Shown: positions 20,179-29,652 of the stretch, piece after piece
How the letters are laid out: every line of letters begins with the position of its first letter
Position numbering within the stretch: position 1 is the first letter of the stretch
DNA from: an uncultured Alteromonadaceae bacterium
GTDB taxonomy: Bacteria; Pseudomonadota; Gammaproteobacteria; Enterobacterales; Alteromonadaceae
Direction: 5' to 3'
Length of the DNA stretch: 64,000 nt
Assembly (NCBI GenBank): GCA_913056495.1
Contig: CAJXMO010000001.1
Span: forward strand, 248,001 to 312,000
Notes under the pieces: model-generated
What the model saw: the letters and a program-made list of their open reading frames with translations, nothing else
The model's database searches: none
Told to the model about the DNA's origin: nothing
Position numbers and translations under genes: made by a program

Positions 20179-21111
20179 ATGTCGTTATCAATTCATTATA
20201 TTAAGAATAACACTCATCTAGAGTGGCGGTTGTCTATGCGCCACGGCCTAGCATTATTGATCTTACTGTTGTCACTGGCAACCGCAATTACCTACAGTAT
20301 AAACCTTATTTTCAGTGAACCCGAAAAAACTTTTAATCCGGTTAATCATTCTAAACAAAACCTTTCAGAACATAAAAATCAACTGATTGAACTAAAACAA
20401 AAAACAGAGGTTGAGCTCACTGCGGTTAAATTAAAACTGGCTGAGTTACAAAGTTATGCTTTGCGTATGAATGCGTTAGGGGCGAGAGTCGCTGAACAGG
20501 CAGAAATTTCAGGCGATGAATTTAATTTTCAGGAGCAACCGGCTACCGGTGGACCGGAAGAAGTGCAAACCGAATTAACCACTCAGGTTGATACGGCAGA
20601 GTTTTCATTACTCGGTGAGATGGAACAACTGTTGGATAAATTTAATTTTCAGGAACAACAGCTCAACCTACTTGAATCTGTGATGCTCAATCACAATATA
20701 AGTGAACAGATATATATTTCAGGACGACCTATCACCTCTGGTTGGTTGTCCTCTTATTACGGAATTCGCAAAGATCCCTTTAGCGGATTGCCCGCAAAAC
20801 ATAAAGGCATCGACTTTGCTGGGAAAGAAGGCAATGCTGTAATCTCTACCGGAGCTGGGGTTGTTACCTGGGCAGGTGAAAGATATGGTTACGGTAACTT
20901 GGTTGAAATTGACCATGGAAACGGGATGAAAACCCGATACGGACATAACAAAGAGATATTAGTAACAGTGGGTGAAGTTGTTACTAAAGGAACACAAATT
21001 GCTGTGATGGGATCAACCGGTCGCTCGACTGGCCCACATGTGCATTATGAAATTCTTAAAAATGGCAGACAAATTGACCCTATTAAATACGTATATCGTC
21101 GGGCTCAATAA
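20179..21111 (+). CDS. M23 family metallopeptidase (murein endopeptidase-like)
   Basis: A 310-residue envelope protein with a membrane segment near residues 23-46, a coiled-coil stretch (about 60-170) and a C-terminal LytM/M23 domain. The zinc ligands are visible as HKGIDFAG (His...Asp) and HVHYEI (HxH) near residue 290, so the domain looks catalytically competent. It probably cleaves peptidoglycan cross-links in the periplasm. M23 proteins of this kind are common between lpxC and secA in marine gammaproteobacteria, where Escherichia coli has secM. It is divergent from dciA. Confidence 0.88.
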   Translation: MSLSIHYIKNNTHLEWRLSMRHGLALLILLLSLATAITYSINLIFSEPEKTFNPVNHSKQNLSEHKNQLIELKQKTEVELTAVKLKLAELQSYALRMNALGARVAEQAEISGDEFNFQEQPATGGPEEVQTELTTQVDTAEFSLLGEMEQLLDKFNFQEQQLNLLESVMLNHNISEQIYISGRPITSGWLSSYYGIRKDPFSGLPAKHKGIDFAGKEGNAVISTGAGVVTWAGERYGYGNLVEIDHGNGMKTRYGHNKEILVTVGEVVTKGTQIAVMGSTGRSTGPHVHYEILKNGRQIDPIKYVYRRAQ

Positions 21112-21163
21112 CATCAGCAAAGCAATAAACTCGCTTAACTTAAGAATGAATTTAATTAGCAAG

Positions 21164-21185
21164 GCAATCTGTTAGATTGCTTTTT
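21164..21185 (+). terminator. Terminator or attenuator before secA
   Basis: GCAATCT-GTT-AGATTGC followed by five T lies between the M23 peptidase gene and secA. It probably ends the upstream transcript; partial read-through into secA is possible. Confidence 0.75.
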
Positions 21186-21230
21186 ATATTTTCGGAAAGC
21201 ACTCGCCTGGAAGCAGGTCTGGATAGATAA

Positions 21231-23939
21231 ATGATTACAAAAATACTGACATCAATATTTGGCAGCCGTAACGATCGGATTATTAAAAAACTAAATAAAG
21301 TCGTGAACCAGATAAATGGCCTAGAGTCAGAGTTTGAGGCTTTATCCGATGAAGCTTTGAAAGCAAAAACGGATGAGTTCAGAAAACGCCTCGAAGACGG
21401 CGAAACACTAGATGCTTTATTACCTGAGGCATTTGCTGTTTGTCGTGAAGCTTCAAAACGTGTTTTAGGTATGCGTCATTTTGATGTGCAATTATTAGGG
21501 GGCATGGTTCTGCATCAGGGCAAAGTTGCAGAAATGAGAACCGGTGAAGGTAAAACCTTAACGGCAACGCTACCCGCTTATTTAAATGCACTGGCAGGTT
21601 CAGTACACGTGGTCACTGTGAACGACTACCTGGCTCGACGTGATGCTGACTGGAGTCGTCCCTTATTTTCATTTTTAGGTCTGTCCGTTGGCTGTAATAT
21701 TCCAGGAATGGGGCCAGCTGAGAAAAAAGAAGCTTATCACTCAGACATAACTTACGGTACCAACAACGAATTCGGCTTTGATTATCTGCGCGATAACATG
21801 GCGTTTAGCCCGGAAGAGCGAACTCAAAGCAAGTTGCAATTTGCGATTGTGGATGAAGTGGATTCTATATTAATTGATGAAGCGCGTACGCCACTCGTTA
21901 TTTCAGGCCCAGCTGAAGACAGTTCTGGTTTATATACTCAAATCAATCAAATTGTGCCTAGTTTGGTTGAGGCTGAAAAAGAAGATACAGAAGAAGAAGA
22001 AAGCGAAGGCCACTTTACGATTGATGAAAAATCTAAGCAGGTTCATTTAACGGAAAAAGGCCAGTTAAAGGTAGAAGAAATTTTAATTGAGCACAAAATT
22101 TTGCAGGAAGGCGAGTCGCTATATAGTGCCGGCAATATTGCTCTTTTGACTCATATTAATGCTGCTTTACGCGCTCATAAACTGTATCACAGAGATGTTG
22201 ACTATTTGGTTAAAGATGATCAAATCGTTATAGTTGATGAACACACAGGTCGAACGATGGAAGGGCGTCGTTGGTCGGAAGGTTTACATCAGGCCATCGA
22301 AGCGAAAGAAGGCGTGCGTATTCAAAACGAAAATCAGACGTTGGCTTCGATTACCTTTCAGAACTACTTCCGTCTCTACAATACATTGTCCGGGATGACA
22401 GGTACTGCAGATACAGAAGCGTTCGAATTTAACTTTATATATGGTTTGGAAACTCTGGTACTACCGCCCAATCGTCCAATGGTTCGTAAAGACTTTGCTG
22501 ATTTAGTGTATTTAACGGCAGAAGAAAAGTACGAAGCTATTGTTGCAGATATTAAAGAATGTGTAGAGCAGGGACGTCCGGTTCTGGTCGGTACGGTTTC
22601 GATTGAAAATTCAGAATTATTATCTCGTTTCTTAAAGAAAAATAAGATTGCACATAATGTCTTAAATGCTAAATACCATGCTAAAGAGGCTGATATTATT
22701 GCCCAGGCCGGTAAGCCAGGTGCAGTAACGATTGCGACTAATATGGCAGGCCGTGGTACGGATATTTTGCTAGGGGGTAATCCGGATTTAGCCTTGAGCA
22801 ATGTACCTAATCCAACCGAAGATCAAATTAAAAATGCCAAAGAGCAATGGCAAAAAGATCATGATACTGTCATTGCCGCAGGCGGCTTACATATTATTGG
22901 TACAGAGAGACATGAATCACGTCGTATAGACAACCAGTTACGTGGTCGTGCCGGTCGTCAGGGTGATCCCGGTTCTTCCAGATTCTACCTGTCAATGGAA
23001 GATGCATTAATGCGTATTTTTGCATCTGAACGTGTTGCCGGCCTGATGAAAAAGCTGGGTATGGAACGAGGCGAAGCGATTGAACACCCATGGGTGACAA
23101 AAGCGATTGAAAACGCACAGCGTAAGGTTGAAGCTCGTAACTTTGATATTCGTAAGCAATTGCTTGAATATGATGATGTTGCCAATGACCAGCGTAAAGT
23201 GGTTTATCAGCAGCGCAATGAGTTAATGAATGAAACTGATATCAGCGAAACCATTAGTTCGATTCGAGAAGATGTATTAAATGCAACCATTGATACTTAT
23301 ATTCCACCTCAATCAGTTGAAGAAATGTGGGATGTGCCTGCATTAGAAGACAGATTAAAATCAGAGTTCAGTTTAGAGCTACCGCTGCAAAAATGGCTAG
23401 AAGAAGACAACAAACTGGATGAAGAAAAATTAAGAGAAAAAATTTCTACCGCGCTGGATGAAGATTATAAAGCGAAAGAAGCTCAGGTGGGCTCTGCGGT
23501 ATTACGTCATTTCGAAAAAGCGATTATGTTACAGAGCTTGGATTCACACTGGAAAGAGCATCTGGCTTCAATGGACCATTTGCGTCAGGGTATCGGGCTG
23601 AGAAGTTTTGCTCAGAAAAATCCTAAGCAAGAATATAAACGTGAGTCCTTCCAGTTATTTTCACAAATGCTTGAAGATTTAAAAGTGGATGTGGTTGGCG
23701 TTTTATCTAAAGTTAAAGTGCGCGAAGAATCAGAAGTAGAAGCGATGGAAGCTAAACGTCGTGAAGCGGCGGCCCAAGCTGAAAAGAAAAAGCAGTATCA
23801 GCATGCGGCTGAAGATGCGTTAAATAACAAACCTAACGCTCAGGCTCAGTTCCGAGAAGGCGCTAAAGTTGGTCGGAATGAACCTTGTCCTTGTGGTTCG
23901 GGTGAAAAATATAAAAATTGTCACGGTAAATTAAGCTAA
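21231..23939 (+). CDS. secA: Protein translocase ATPase SecA
   Basis: The motor ATPase of the Sec pathway, pushing unfolded preproteins through SecYEG. The 902-residue protein has Walker [14 protein letters not shown] near residue 102, the [15 protein letters not shown] helicase motif near 210-224, the second nucleotide-binding domain with [14 protein letters not shown] and [14 protein letters not shown], and the C-terminal SEC-C zinc motif [14 protein letters not shown] that binds SecB. The stop overlaps the mutT start (TAATG). Confidence 0.99.
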   Translation: MITKILTSIFGSRNDRIIKKLNKVVNQINGLESEFEALSDEALKAKTDEFRKRLEDGETLDALLPEAFAVCREASKRVLGMRHFDVQLLGGMVLHQGKVAEMRTGEGKTLTATLPAYLNALAGSVHVVTVNDYLARRDADWSRPLFSFLGLSVGCNIPGMGPAEKKEAYHSDITYGTNNEFGFDYLRDNMAFSPEERTQSKLQFAIVDEVDSILIDEARTPLVISGPAEDSSGLYTQINQIVPSLVEAEKEDTEEEESEGHFTIDEKSKQVHLTEKGQLKVEEILIEHKILQEGESLYSAGNIALLTHINAALRAHKLYHRDVDYLVKDDQIVIVDEHTGRTMEGRRWSEGLHQAIEAKEGVRIQNENQTLASITFQNYFRLYNTLSGMTGTADTEAFEFNFIYGLETLVLPPNRPMVRKDFADLVYLTAEEKYEAIVADIKECVEQGRPVLVGTVSIENSELLSRFLKKNKIAHNVLNAKYHAKEADIIAQAGKPGAVTIATNMAGRGTDILLGGNPDLALSNVPNPTEDQIKNAKEQWQKDHDTVIAAGGLHIIGTERHESRRIDNQLRGRAGRQGDPGSSRFYLSMEDALMRIFASERVAGLMKKLGMERGEAIEHPWVTKAIENAQRKVEARNFDIRKQLLEYDDVANDQRKVVYQQRNELMNETDISETISSIREDVLNATIDTYIPPQSVEEMWDVPALEDRLKSEFSLELPLQKWLEEDNKLDEEKLREKISTALDEDYKAKEAQVGSAVLRHFEKAIMLQSLDSHWKEHLASMDHLRQGIGLRSFAQKNPKQEYKRESFQLFSQMLEDLKVDVVGVLSKVKVREESEVEAMEAKRREAAAQAEKKKQYQHAAEDALNNKPNAQAQFREGAKVGRNEPCPCGSGEKYKNCHGKLS

Positions 23940-24334
23940 TGACAAAAGTGGTAAAAGTTGCCGTTGGTGTTGTTCTGAGTGCGAACAAAGTCTTGCTTGC
24001 CCGTCGCAAGCTAGACCAGCATCAGGGCGGTAAGTGGGAATTCCCGGGCGGAAAAATTGAAGCTGATGAAACCACACCCGATGCGTTAACTCGTGAGTTA
24101 AAAGAAGAATGTGACATTACGGCCACACGAATGCACCCTCTTATTCTCGTGGAACATGACTATGGCGATAAAAAAGTGAGTTTAGATACTTATTTAGTCA
24201 CTGACTTTGAAGGCGAAGCTAAAGGGCTTGAAGGGCAGGAGGTCAGCTGGGTAGATAAACATCAGCTGCCCGGTTTTGACTTTCCAAAAGCGAATGTGGC
24301 CATATTAGATGCAATTATGAACTTGTCTGAATAA
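23939..24334 (+). CDS. mutT: 8-oxo-dGTP diphosphatase MutT (Nudix)
   Basis: Removes 8-oxo-dGTP from the nucleotide pool and so prevents A:T to C:G mutations. The 131-residue protein has the Nudix box beginning GGKIEADETTPDALTREL and continuing KEECDI. The G-x5-E-x7-REuxEE core is intact, but the usual glycine two residues later is Asp (ECDI rather than ExGI). The gene overlaps secA by one base, as in relatives where mutT follows secA. Confidence 0.93.
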   Translation: MTKVVKVAVGVVLSANKVLLARRKLDQHQGGKWEFPGGKIEADETTPDALTRELKEECDITATRMHPLILVEHDYGDKKVSLDTYLVTDFEGEAKGLEGQEVSWVDKHQLPGFDFPKANVAILDAIMNLSE

Positions 24335-24362
24335 TTGTTTTAGCTCACTTCATTGATTGCAG

Positions 24363-24389
24363 AAAACCGGGTCTAGACCCGGTTTTTTT
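24363..24389 (+). terminator. Rho-independent terminator after mutT
   Basis: CCGGGTC-TA-GACCCGG flanked by A and T runs. It serves mutT and, in the other direction, the convergent VF530-type gene. Confidence 0.93.
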
Positions 24390-24411
24390 ATAGGTTTATC
24401 TGACGAACCGT

Positions 24412-24657
24412 TTATTTAATATTTTTAGATGCTAAATAATATGGATGAAATGTATTTAAATAAAGTTGTTCGACTTTATCTCTTGCCCATTGCGTTTTTC
24501 GCAAAAATTTTAAACTGGACTTAATGCTGGGATCTTTTTGAAAACAATTGATAGAAACCTCAAGGTACATAGCTTGCCAGCCTAATTTAGCCTGTAGCTC
24601 AGTTAACATCTTTTCAAGCGTCACCCCGTTTAATGGGTCCAAGTGTTCTTGTGCCAC
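24412..24657 (-). CDS. VF530-type small DNA-binding protein (DUF2132)
   Basis: An 81-residue protein with the family core [16 protein letters not shown]...GW...[28 protein letters not shown]. The family is named after VF530 of Vibrio fischeri, a small helical protein reported to bind DNA. Length is typical. It is convergent with mutT and shares the terminator between them. The cellular role is not established. Confidence 0.85.
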   Translation of the reverse strand: MAQEHLDPLNGVTLEKMLTELQAKLGWQAMYLEVSINCFQKDPSIKSSLKFLRKTQWARDKVEQLYLNTFHPYYLASKNIK

Positions 24658-24743
24658 TGGATTTACCTCTGAATAAAATCAATACTTAAGTATATCAAAC
24701 CTTTAGTTGCTACGCCGGATTAACTTGGTTAAAAAAATTACTA

Positions 24744-24771
24744 TTGACAAGTGGTTGAGGGGGTATATACT
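24744..24771 (+). promoter_or_regulatory. Sigma-70 promoter of the cold-shock gene
   Basis: TTGACA (24744-24749), a 16-base spacer and TATACT (24766-24771). Transcription from here would leave a leader of about 150 bases before the cold-shock start codon, as is typical of cspA-type genes whose leaders act as cold thermosensors. Confidence 0.75.
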
Positions 24772-24929
24772 GAACTTAGCTTGAAAGTTAGACCTATATT
24801 TATTTTGTACACCATATCGAAGTTCTGCTCTAGTTAGTACTCGTCTGTTCAACATAAGTAATAGCAACACTTCCACAGCACGACCGCCTTAACGGGCAAA
24901 CAATTACTTTATTAAAAACAGGATATATT

Positions 24930-25139
24930 ATGTCAGACGTTACTACTGGTACAGTTAAATGGTTCAACGAAGCTAAAGGTTTTGGTTTTATCGAACAAGA
25001 ATCAGGTCCAGACGTTTTCGCACATTTCAGTGCTATCACAGGTACTGGTTTCAAAACTTTAGCTGAAGGCCAAAAAGTACAGTTCACTGTAACTCAAGGT
25101 CAAAAAGGTCCTCAAGCTGAGAACATTGTTGCTTTATAA
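24930..25139 (+). CDS. CspA-family cold-shock protein
   Basis: A 69-residue single-stranded nucleic-acid-binding protein. It has the RNP1 motif KGFGFIEQ and RNP2 VFAHFSAI on a five-strand OB fold. CspA proteins melt RNA structure and act as antiterminators. Long leader, strong promoter and terminator suggest a monocistronic, highly expressed gene. Which csp paralogue it is cannot be told from the sequence. Confidence 0.95.
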   Translation: MSDVTTGTVKWFNEAKGFGFIEQESGPDVFAHFSAITGTGFKTLAEGQKVQFTVTQGQKGPQAENIVAL

Positions 25140-25163
25140 TTGCAACTCAGCGAAAGAATTCTT

Positions 25164-25193
25164 AAAAAAGGTTAGCTTAGGCTAACCTTTTTT
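25164..25193 (+). terminator. Rho-independent terminator after the cold-shock gene
   Basis: GGTTAGC-TTAG-GCTAACC followed by six T. Confidence 0.93.
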
Positions 25194-25538
25194 GTTTCTG
25201 TAGATCACTAATTTAATTTTGTTTAGCTTAGGCAGTGAATACTGAGCTAAAACTGAAATTATTATTTATCCCAATTTAATTTTGAATGGTTCAAATTTTA
25301 CTGTAGATGGTGTTCGCCGACATGGATGCCGGTGGTAGAAGATTGCAGGTGCAAAATGTCGAGCGCCTTTAGACTAAGATATTCAACGGCGTAAATGCTG
25401 ACCTACAAGGTGCACTCAAACATTTAAACTTTATGGGAACTGCACTAGAGTAAATTTGGATAAATAAAGTGTATTTGAGTTATTTTTGTTCAAATAGCTA
25501 AAATAATAAGCAAACGAAAAAAAAGTTTAAAAAAGTGT
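25194..25538. other. Intergenic DNA between the cold-shock gene and the tRNA promoter
   Basis: No gene is supported. Bases 25313-25345 (CGCCGACATGGATGCCGGT and following) resemble the element GCCGGCATGGATGCAGGT found at about 50930 and 59170, and may be a diverged copy of that repeat. The remainder shows nothing I can assign. Confidence 0.4.
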
Positions 25539-25575
25539 TTGACGTACACAGGGGAACTCAGTAATATGCGCCCCG
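25539..25575 (+). promoter_or_regulatory. tRNA-Pro promoter with G+C-rich discriminator
   Basis: TTGACG (25539-25544), a 17-base spacer and TAATAT (25562-25567) are followed at once by GCGCCCC. A G+C-rich discriminator is the known hallmark of stable-RNA promoters under stringent control. Confidence 0.8.
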
Positions 25576-25601
25576 CTGTCGAGGGGAACCTCACACAATG
25601 T

Positions 25602-25678
25602 CGGTGATTAGCGCAGCCTGGTAGCGCACTTGGTTTGGGTCCAAGGGGTCGCAAGTTCGAATCTTGCATCACCGACCA
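25602..25678 (+). tRNA. proM: tRNA-Pro (anticodon TGG)
   Basis: A 77-base cloverleaf: acceptor arm CGGTGAT pairing with ATCACCG, D-arm TAGCGCAGCCTGGTAGCGC, anticodon stem CTTGG/CCAAG around loop TTTGGGT (anticodon TGG), T-arm GCAAGTTCGAATCTTGC, and encoded CCA. It closely resembles the Escherichia coli UGG proline tRNA. Confidence 0.97.
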
Positions 25679-25970
25679 TCTTCTCAAATTTAAATTCTTT
25701 CTTAATATTTTCCTTAAAGTTACAAAAAATTTATCTTTCTTTGCATTCTTACTCGACTCTAAGCCTAGTGATCGCTATAATGCTGCGTCATTTTTGAATG
25801 TACAGAATTTAAACCCGGATATTGCTCATGTGAGTTGAATATCCAGCCGTTCAGGGCTTAACCGCCTTTATAATTTTCATAGATAGCTAATGCGCCTATT
25901 TATGAAGGCGAGTGTTAACCCCCAAAGGAAATAAGAGCTGACTGAAAGCTCGTAATTTTGAGGTATAGCA
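25679..25970. other. Leader region upstream of tig with a long inverted repeat
   Basis: No gene is supported. GGGCTTAACCGCCTTTA (25854 on) and TGAAGGCGAGTGTTAACCCC (about 25903-25922) form an imperfect inverted repeat about 50 bases before the tig start. The transcript could fold a long stem there. Confidence 0.45.
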
Positions 25971-27269
25971 ATGCAAGTTTCTGTTGAAACAACTCAAGGC
26001 TTAGAACGCCGAGTAACAATTACCGTTCCTGCTGAAAAAGTAGAATCTGAAGTTAAAGGTCGTTTACAACGATTAGCTAAAACTCAGAAAATTGATGGCT
26101 TCCGTCCTGGTAAAGTGCCAGTTAACGTAATCAAAAAACGTTACGGTGCTGCAGTGCGTAATGAAGTTGCCCAAGAAGTTATCCAACAAAACTTTTATCA
26201 AGCAATCGTACAAGAAAAATTAAACCCAGCTGGTGCACCTCAAATCCAAGAGCAATCATTAGCAGAAGGCGAAGATTTTAAATTTACTGCTGTATTTGAA
26301 GTTTACCCTGAAGTGAAAGTTGAAGGTCTTGAGTCAATTAAAGTTGAGAAAGCAACTGCTGAAGTAACTGACGCTGACTTAGATAACATGCTTGAAACTT
26401 TACGTAAGCAACACGCAACTTTTGCTGAAGTTGACCGTGCTGCTGCTGAAGGCGACAAATTGAATATCGATTTTGATGGTTCAGTTGACGGCGAAGCATT
26501 TGAAGGTGGTAAAGCTGAAGGTTTCGATATTGAAATCGGTTCTGGCCGCATGATCCCCGGTTTCGAAGAAGGTGTTATCGGCTTGAAAGCGGGTGAAGAG
26601 AAAGACGTAACTGTTACTTTCCCTGAAGAATACCACGCTGAAGACCTGAAAGGTAAAGAAGCTGTTTTCAAAATCAAAGTAAACAAAGTTGAAGAAAAAG
26701 TTTTACCAGAAATTGATGATGAGTTCATTACTAAATTTGGTATCTCTGAAGGCGGTCTTGACGCACTGAAAACTGAAGTTCGTCAAAACATGGATCGTGA
26801 ACTGAAGAATGCACTTAAAGGTTTAGTTAAAGAAAGTGCAATCAATGGTTTATTAGACGCGGTTAATCTTGAAGTACCAGCTGCTTTAATCGATCAGGAA
26901 GTGAACGCTTTACGCCAGCAAGCGGCTCAACGTTTTGGTGGTCAAGGTGCGAACATGCCAGAATTACCAGCTGAGTTATTTAAAGACCAGGCTGTGCGCC
27001 GTGTAAAAACTGGCTTAATCTTATCTGAAATCGTTAAAGCTAACGAAATCAAAGTAGATGACGCGCGTGTTAAAGAAACCGTTGAAAGCATGGCTTCTGC
27101 ATATGAATCTCCGGAAGAAGTTGTTGAGTACTACCTGAACAACAAAGAATTACTGCAAAGTGTTCAAAATGTTGTAATGGAAGATCAAGCAATTGATTTC
27201 ATCCTAGAGCAAGCTCAAGTTGAAACAGTTGCGAAAACTTTTGACGAAATTATGAATAAACAAGGCTAA
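25971..27269 (+). CDS. tig: Trigger factor
   Basis: A ribosome-bound chaperone and peptidyl-prolyl isomerase that meets nascent chains at the exit tunnel. The 432-residue protein has the ribosome-docking signature DGFRPGKVP near residues 42-50, an FKBP-like isomerase domain (about 150-245, with [19 protein letters not shown]) and the helical C-terminal cradle. It heads the tig-clpP-clpX-lon order conserved in gammaproteobacteria. Confidence 0.98.
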   Translation: MQVSVETTQGLERRVTITVPAEKVESEVKGRLQRLAKTQKIDGFRPGKVPVNVIKKRYGAAVRNEVAQEVIQQNFYQAIVQEKLNPAGAPQIQEQSLAEGEDFKFTAVFEVYPEVKVEGLESIKVEKATAEVTDADLDNMLETLRKQHATFAEVDRAAAEGDKLNIDFDGSVDGEAFEGGKAEGFDIEIGSGRMIPGFEEGVIGLKAGEEKDVTVTFPEEYHAEDLKGKEAVFKIKVNKVEEKVLPEIDDEFITKFGISEGGLDALKTEVRQNMDRELKNALKGLVKESAINGLLDAVNLEVPAALIDQEVNALRQQAAQRFGGQGANMPELPAELFKDQAVRRVKTGLILSEIVKANEIKVDDARVKETVESMASAYESPEEVVEYYLNNKELLQSVQNVVMEDQAIDFILEQAQVETVAKTFDEIMNKQG

Positions 27270-27311
27270 TTAGTCACTTTAGCATTGACTAAACAGGGCT
27301 TGACTTGGTTA

Positions 27312-27345
27312 AATGGCTTGAATGAATAATTCAAGCCATTTTTAT
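27312..27345 (+). terminator. Terminator between tig and clpP
   Basis: AATGGCTTGAAT and ATTCAAGCCATT form a 12-pair stem followed by a T-rich tract, just before clpP. It would separate tig from the protease genes. Confidence 0.88.
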
Positions 27346-27364
27346 TTTCAGAGCAAAGGAATTC

Positions 27365-27979
27365 ATGAATACGTTAAATTCTACATTTGATCCAATGAAC
27401 GCATTGGTACCTATGGTCGTTGAGCAAACAGCAAAAGGCGAACGTTCTTTTGACATTTATTCTCGTTTGCTTAAAGAACGCGTGATCTTTTTAGTTGGTC
27501 AGGTTGAAGATCATATGGCAAACCTGATTGTTGCCCAGTTATTATTTCTGGAATCAGAAAATCCGGAAAAAGATATTCATATTTATATTAATTCTCCGGG
27601 CGGCTCTGTTACTGCAGGTATGGCAATATACGATACGATGAAGTTTATCAAACCGGACGTATCTACAGTATGTATTGGCCAGGCGGCTAGTATGGGTGCA
27701 TTCTTATTATCTGGCGGTGCTAAAGGTAAACGTCATTGTCTGCCCAACTCCAGAGTGATGATTCACCAGCCACTAGGTGGATTCCAAGGCCAAGCTTCAG
27801 ATTTTGAAATTCATGCTCGTGAAATTTTAGCGATTAAAGAAAAATTAAATAAACTAATGGCTGAGCATACAGGTCAACCATTTGAAAAAGTCGCTCAAGA
27901 TACTGACAGAGATAACTTTATGACTGCTCAGCAGTCTTTAGACTATGGTTTAATTGATAGTGTTTTAACCAATCGTTAA
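27365..27979 (+). CDS. clpP: ATP-dependent Clp protease proteolytic subunit
   Basis: The serine peptidase chamber that works with ClpX or ClpA. The 204-residue protein has the catalytic serine in [11 protein letters not shown], histidine in VMIHQPLGG and aspartate in DTDRDNFM, plus the oxyanion segment [15 protein letters not shown] lies upstream of the ATG. It is followed at 78 bases by its partner gene clpX. Confidence 0.98.
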   Translation: MNTLNSTFDPMNALVPMVVEQTAKGERSFDIYSRLLKERVIFLVGQVEDHMANLIVAQLLFLESENPEKDIHIYINSPGGSVTAGMAIYDTMKFIKPDVSTVCIGQAASMGAFLLSGGAKGKRHCLPNSRVMIHQPLGGFQGQASDFEIHAREILAIKEKLNKLMAEHTGQPFEKVAQDTDRDNFMTAQQSLDYGLIDSVLTNR

Positions 27980-28057
27980 AATAGTCTAAAATTTGAATTG
28001 TAATTTGAGTCTTTCGCCCATATTACAATGCAATTAGAGAAATTTAGAGGTAGTTAA

Positions 28058-29347
28058 ATGACAGATTCCCGCAAAGGTGATGGGGCTGGTGACAATAAAT
28101 TGTTACATTGCTCGTTTTGTGGCAAAAGTCAGCACGAGGTTCGCAAGCTAATCGCGGGTCCTTCTGTTTTCATTTGCGACGAGTGTGTTGAATTATGTAA
28201 CGATATTATTCGTGAAGAAATCAAAGACATTGCGCCAGAGACACAATCTTCTCGTGATAAGTTACCTACACCGGAAGAAATACATAAACATCTGGATGAT
28301 TATGTAATTGATCAGCAAAAAGCTAAAAAAGTTCTGTCGGTCGCTGTATATAACCACTACAAACGCTTACGTAATGCTGAAAAAACCAAAACAGATGTTG
28401 AGCTGGGCAAAAGTAATATCCTGTTAATCGGTCCAACGGGTAGTGGTAAAACCTTGCTTGCCGAAACCCTGGCTCGATTCCTTGATGTACCATTTACCAT
28501 GGCTGATGCAACCACCTTAACCGAAGCGGGTTATGTGGGTGAAGATGTTGAAAACATCATTCAGAAACTGCTGCAAAAATGTGACTATGATCCTGAGCTA
28601 GCCCAGCGTGGTATCGTCTATATTGATGAAATAGACAAAATTTCACGTAAGTCGGATAACCCGTCGATCACCCGAGATGTTTCCGGTGAAGGCGTACAGC
28701 AAGCCTTGTTAAAACTAATTGAAGGCACAGTGGCTTCGGTACCACCGCAAGGCGGTCGTAAGCATCCACAGCAGGAATTTTTACAGGTTGATACCTCAAA
28801 AATCCTATTTATCTGTGGTGGTGCATTCTCAGGCTTAGAAAAAGTGATTGAACAACGCACAGAAAAAGGTGCGGGTATTGGTTTTGGTGCTGAAGTTAAA
28901 ACGACTGATGAAAAACGTACGCTTAGCCAGAAATTTGCCGACGTAGAGCCGGAAGATTTAGTTAAATTTGGTTTAATCCCTGAATTCATCGGTCGTTTGC
29001 CGGTTGTATCGACTTTAACTGAGTTGGATGAAGCTGCATTAATCCAAATCTTAAGCGAACCTAAAAACGCATTGACCAAACAATATGCGGCTCTGTTCGA
29101 GATGGAAGATGTTGAGTTAGAATTCAGAGAAGATGCACTGCGTGCGATTGCTAAAAAAGCAATGGAGCGTAAAACGGGTGCACGTGGTCTACGCTCAATT
29201 CTTGAAGGTGTTTTATTAGATACTATGTATCGATTACCTTCAATGGAGAATGTAGCCAAAGTTGTGATTGATGAAACCGTTATTAGCGGTGAGTCTGATC
29301 CGATTCTGATTTATGAAAACGCAAATCAGGCTGCAGCTTCTGAATAA
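28058..29347 (+). CDS. clpX: Clp protease ATP-binding subunit ClpX
   Basis: A AAA+ unfoldase that delivers tagged proteins to ClpP. The 429-residue protein has the N-terminal C4 zinc finger (CSFC...CDECVELC), Walker [13 protein letters not shown], the GYVGED pore loop, Walker [11 protein letters not shown] and the ClpP-docking IGF loop (GIGFGAEV). Normal length, no defects. It ends at a strong terminator. Confidence 0.98.
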   Translation: MTDSRKGDGAGDNKLLHCSFCGKSQHEVRKLIAGPSVFICDECVELCNDIIREEIKDIAPETQSSRDKLPTPEEIHKHLDDYVIDQQKAKKVLSVAVYNHYKRLRNAEKTKTDVELGKSNILLIGPTGSGKTLLAETLARFLDVPFTMADATTLTEAGYVGEDVENIIQKLLQKCDYDPELAQRGIVYIDEIDKISRKSDNPSITRDVSGEGVQQALLKLIEGTVASVPPQGGRKHPQQEFLQVDTSKILFICGGAFSGLEKVIEQRTEKGAGIGFGAEVKTTDEKRTLSQKFADVEPEDLVKFGLIPEFIGRLPVVSTLTELDEAALIQILSEPKNALTKQYAALFEMEDVELEFREDALRAIAKKAMERKTGARGLRSILEGVLLDTMYRLPSMENVAKVVIDETVISGESDPILIYENANQAAASE

Positions 29348-29371
29348 AAGCTGAGCTATTCTCTTAGTTTT

Positions 29372-29399
29372 AAAAAAGCGAGCTCAGGCTCGCTTTTTT
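29372..29399 (+). terminator. Rho-independent terminator after clpX
   Basis: AAAAAAGCGAGC-TCAG-GCTCGCTTTTTT; stem core at 29378-29393. Confidence 0.94.
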
Positions 29400-29477
29400 G
29401 TTTATGCATGATTTAGTGTAAAAAAACATCAACTTTACCACTTCACAACAAAAATTGTCTGCTCAGCATTAAAAATG

Positions 29478-29506
29478 CTTGAAGTTAGCCAGACTTGCCC
29501 CATATA
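29478..29506 (+). promoter_or_regulatory. Sigma-32 heat-shock promoter of lon
   Basis: CTTGAA (29478-29483), a 14-base spacer and CCCCATATA (29498-29506). This matches the sigma-32 consensus CTTGAA/CCCCATnT. It lies about 145 bases before lon, which is a heat-shock gene in Escherichia coli. Confidence 0.88.
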
Positions 29507-29652
29507 GTAATATTCAAGTTGGTCAATTAACCTCAGTTAAATCAAGATAGAATTAAAATCATTTACCACTCACACGGCTGTGAATGTGAGATACGGGTAT
29601 AACAATACTGAAGTTAATCAAAATTATTCTGCCGAAAAAAGAGACACGAAAC

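Noticed and set aside
28618..29259. A 213-codon frame antisense to clpX
   Set aside because: It is an antisense shadow of a highly conserved gene with serine-rich, family-less translation.
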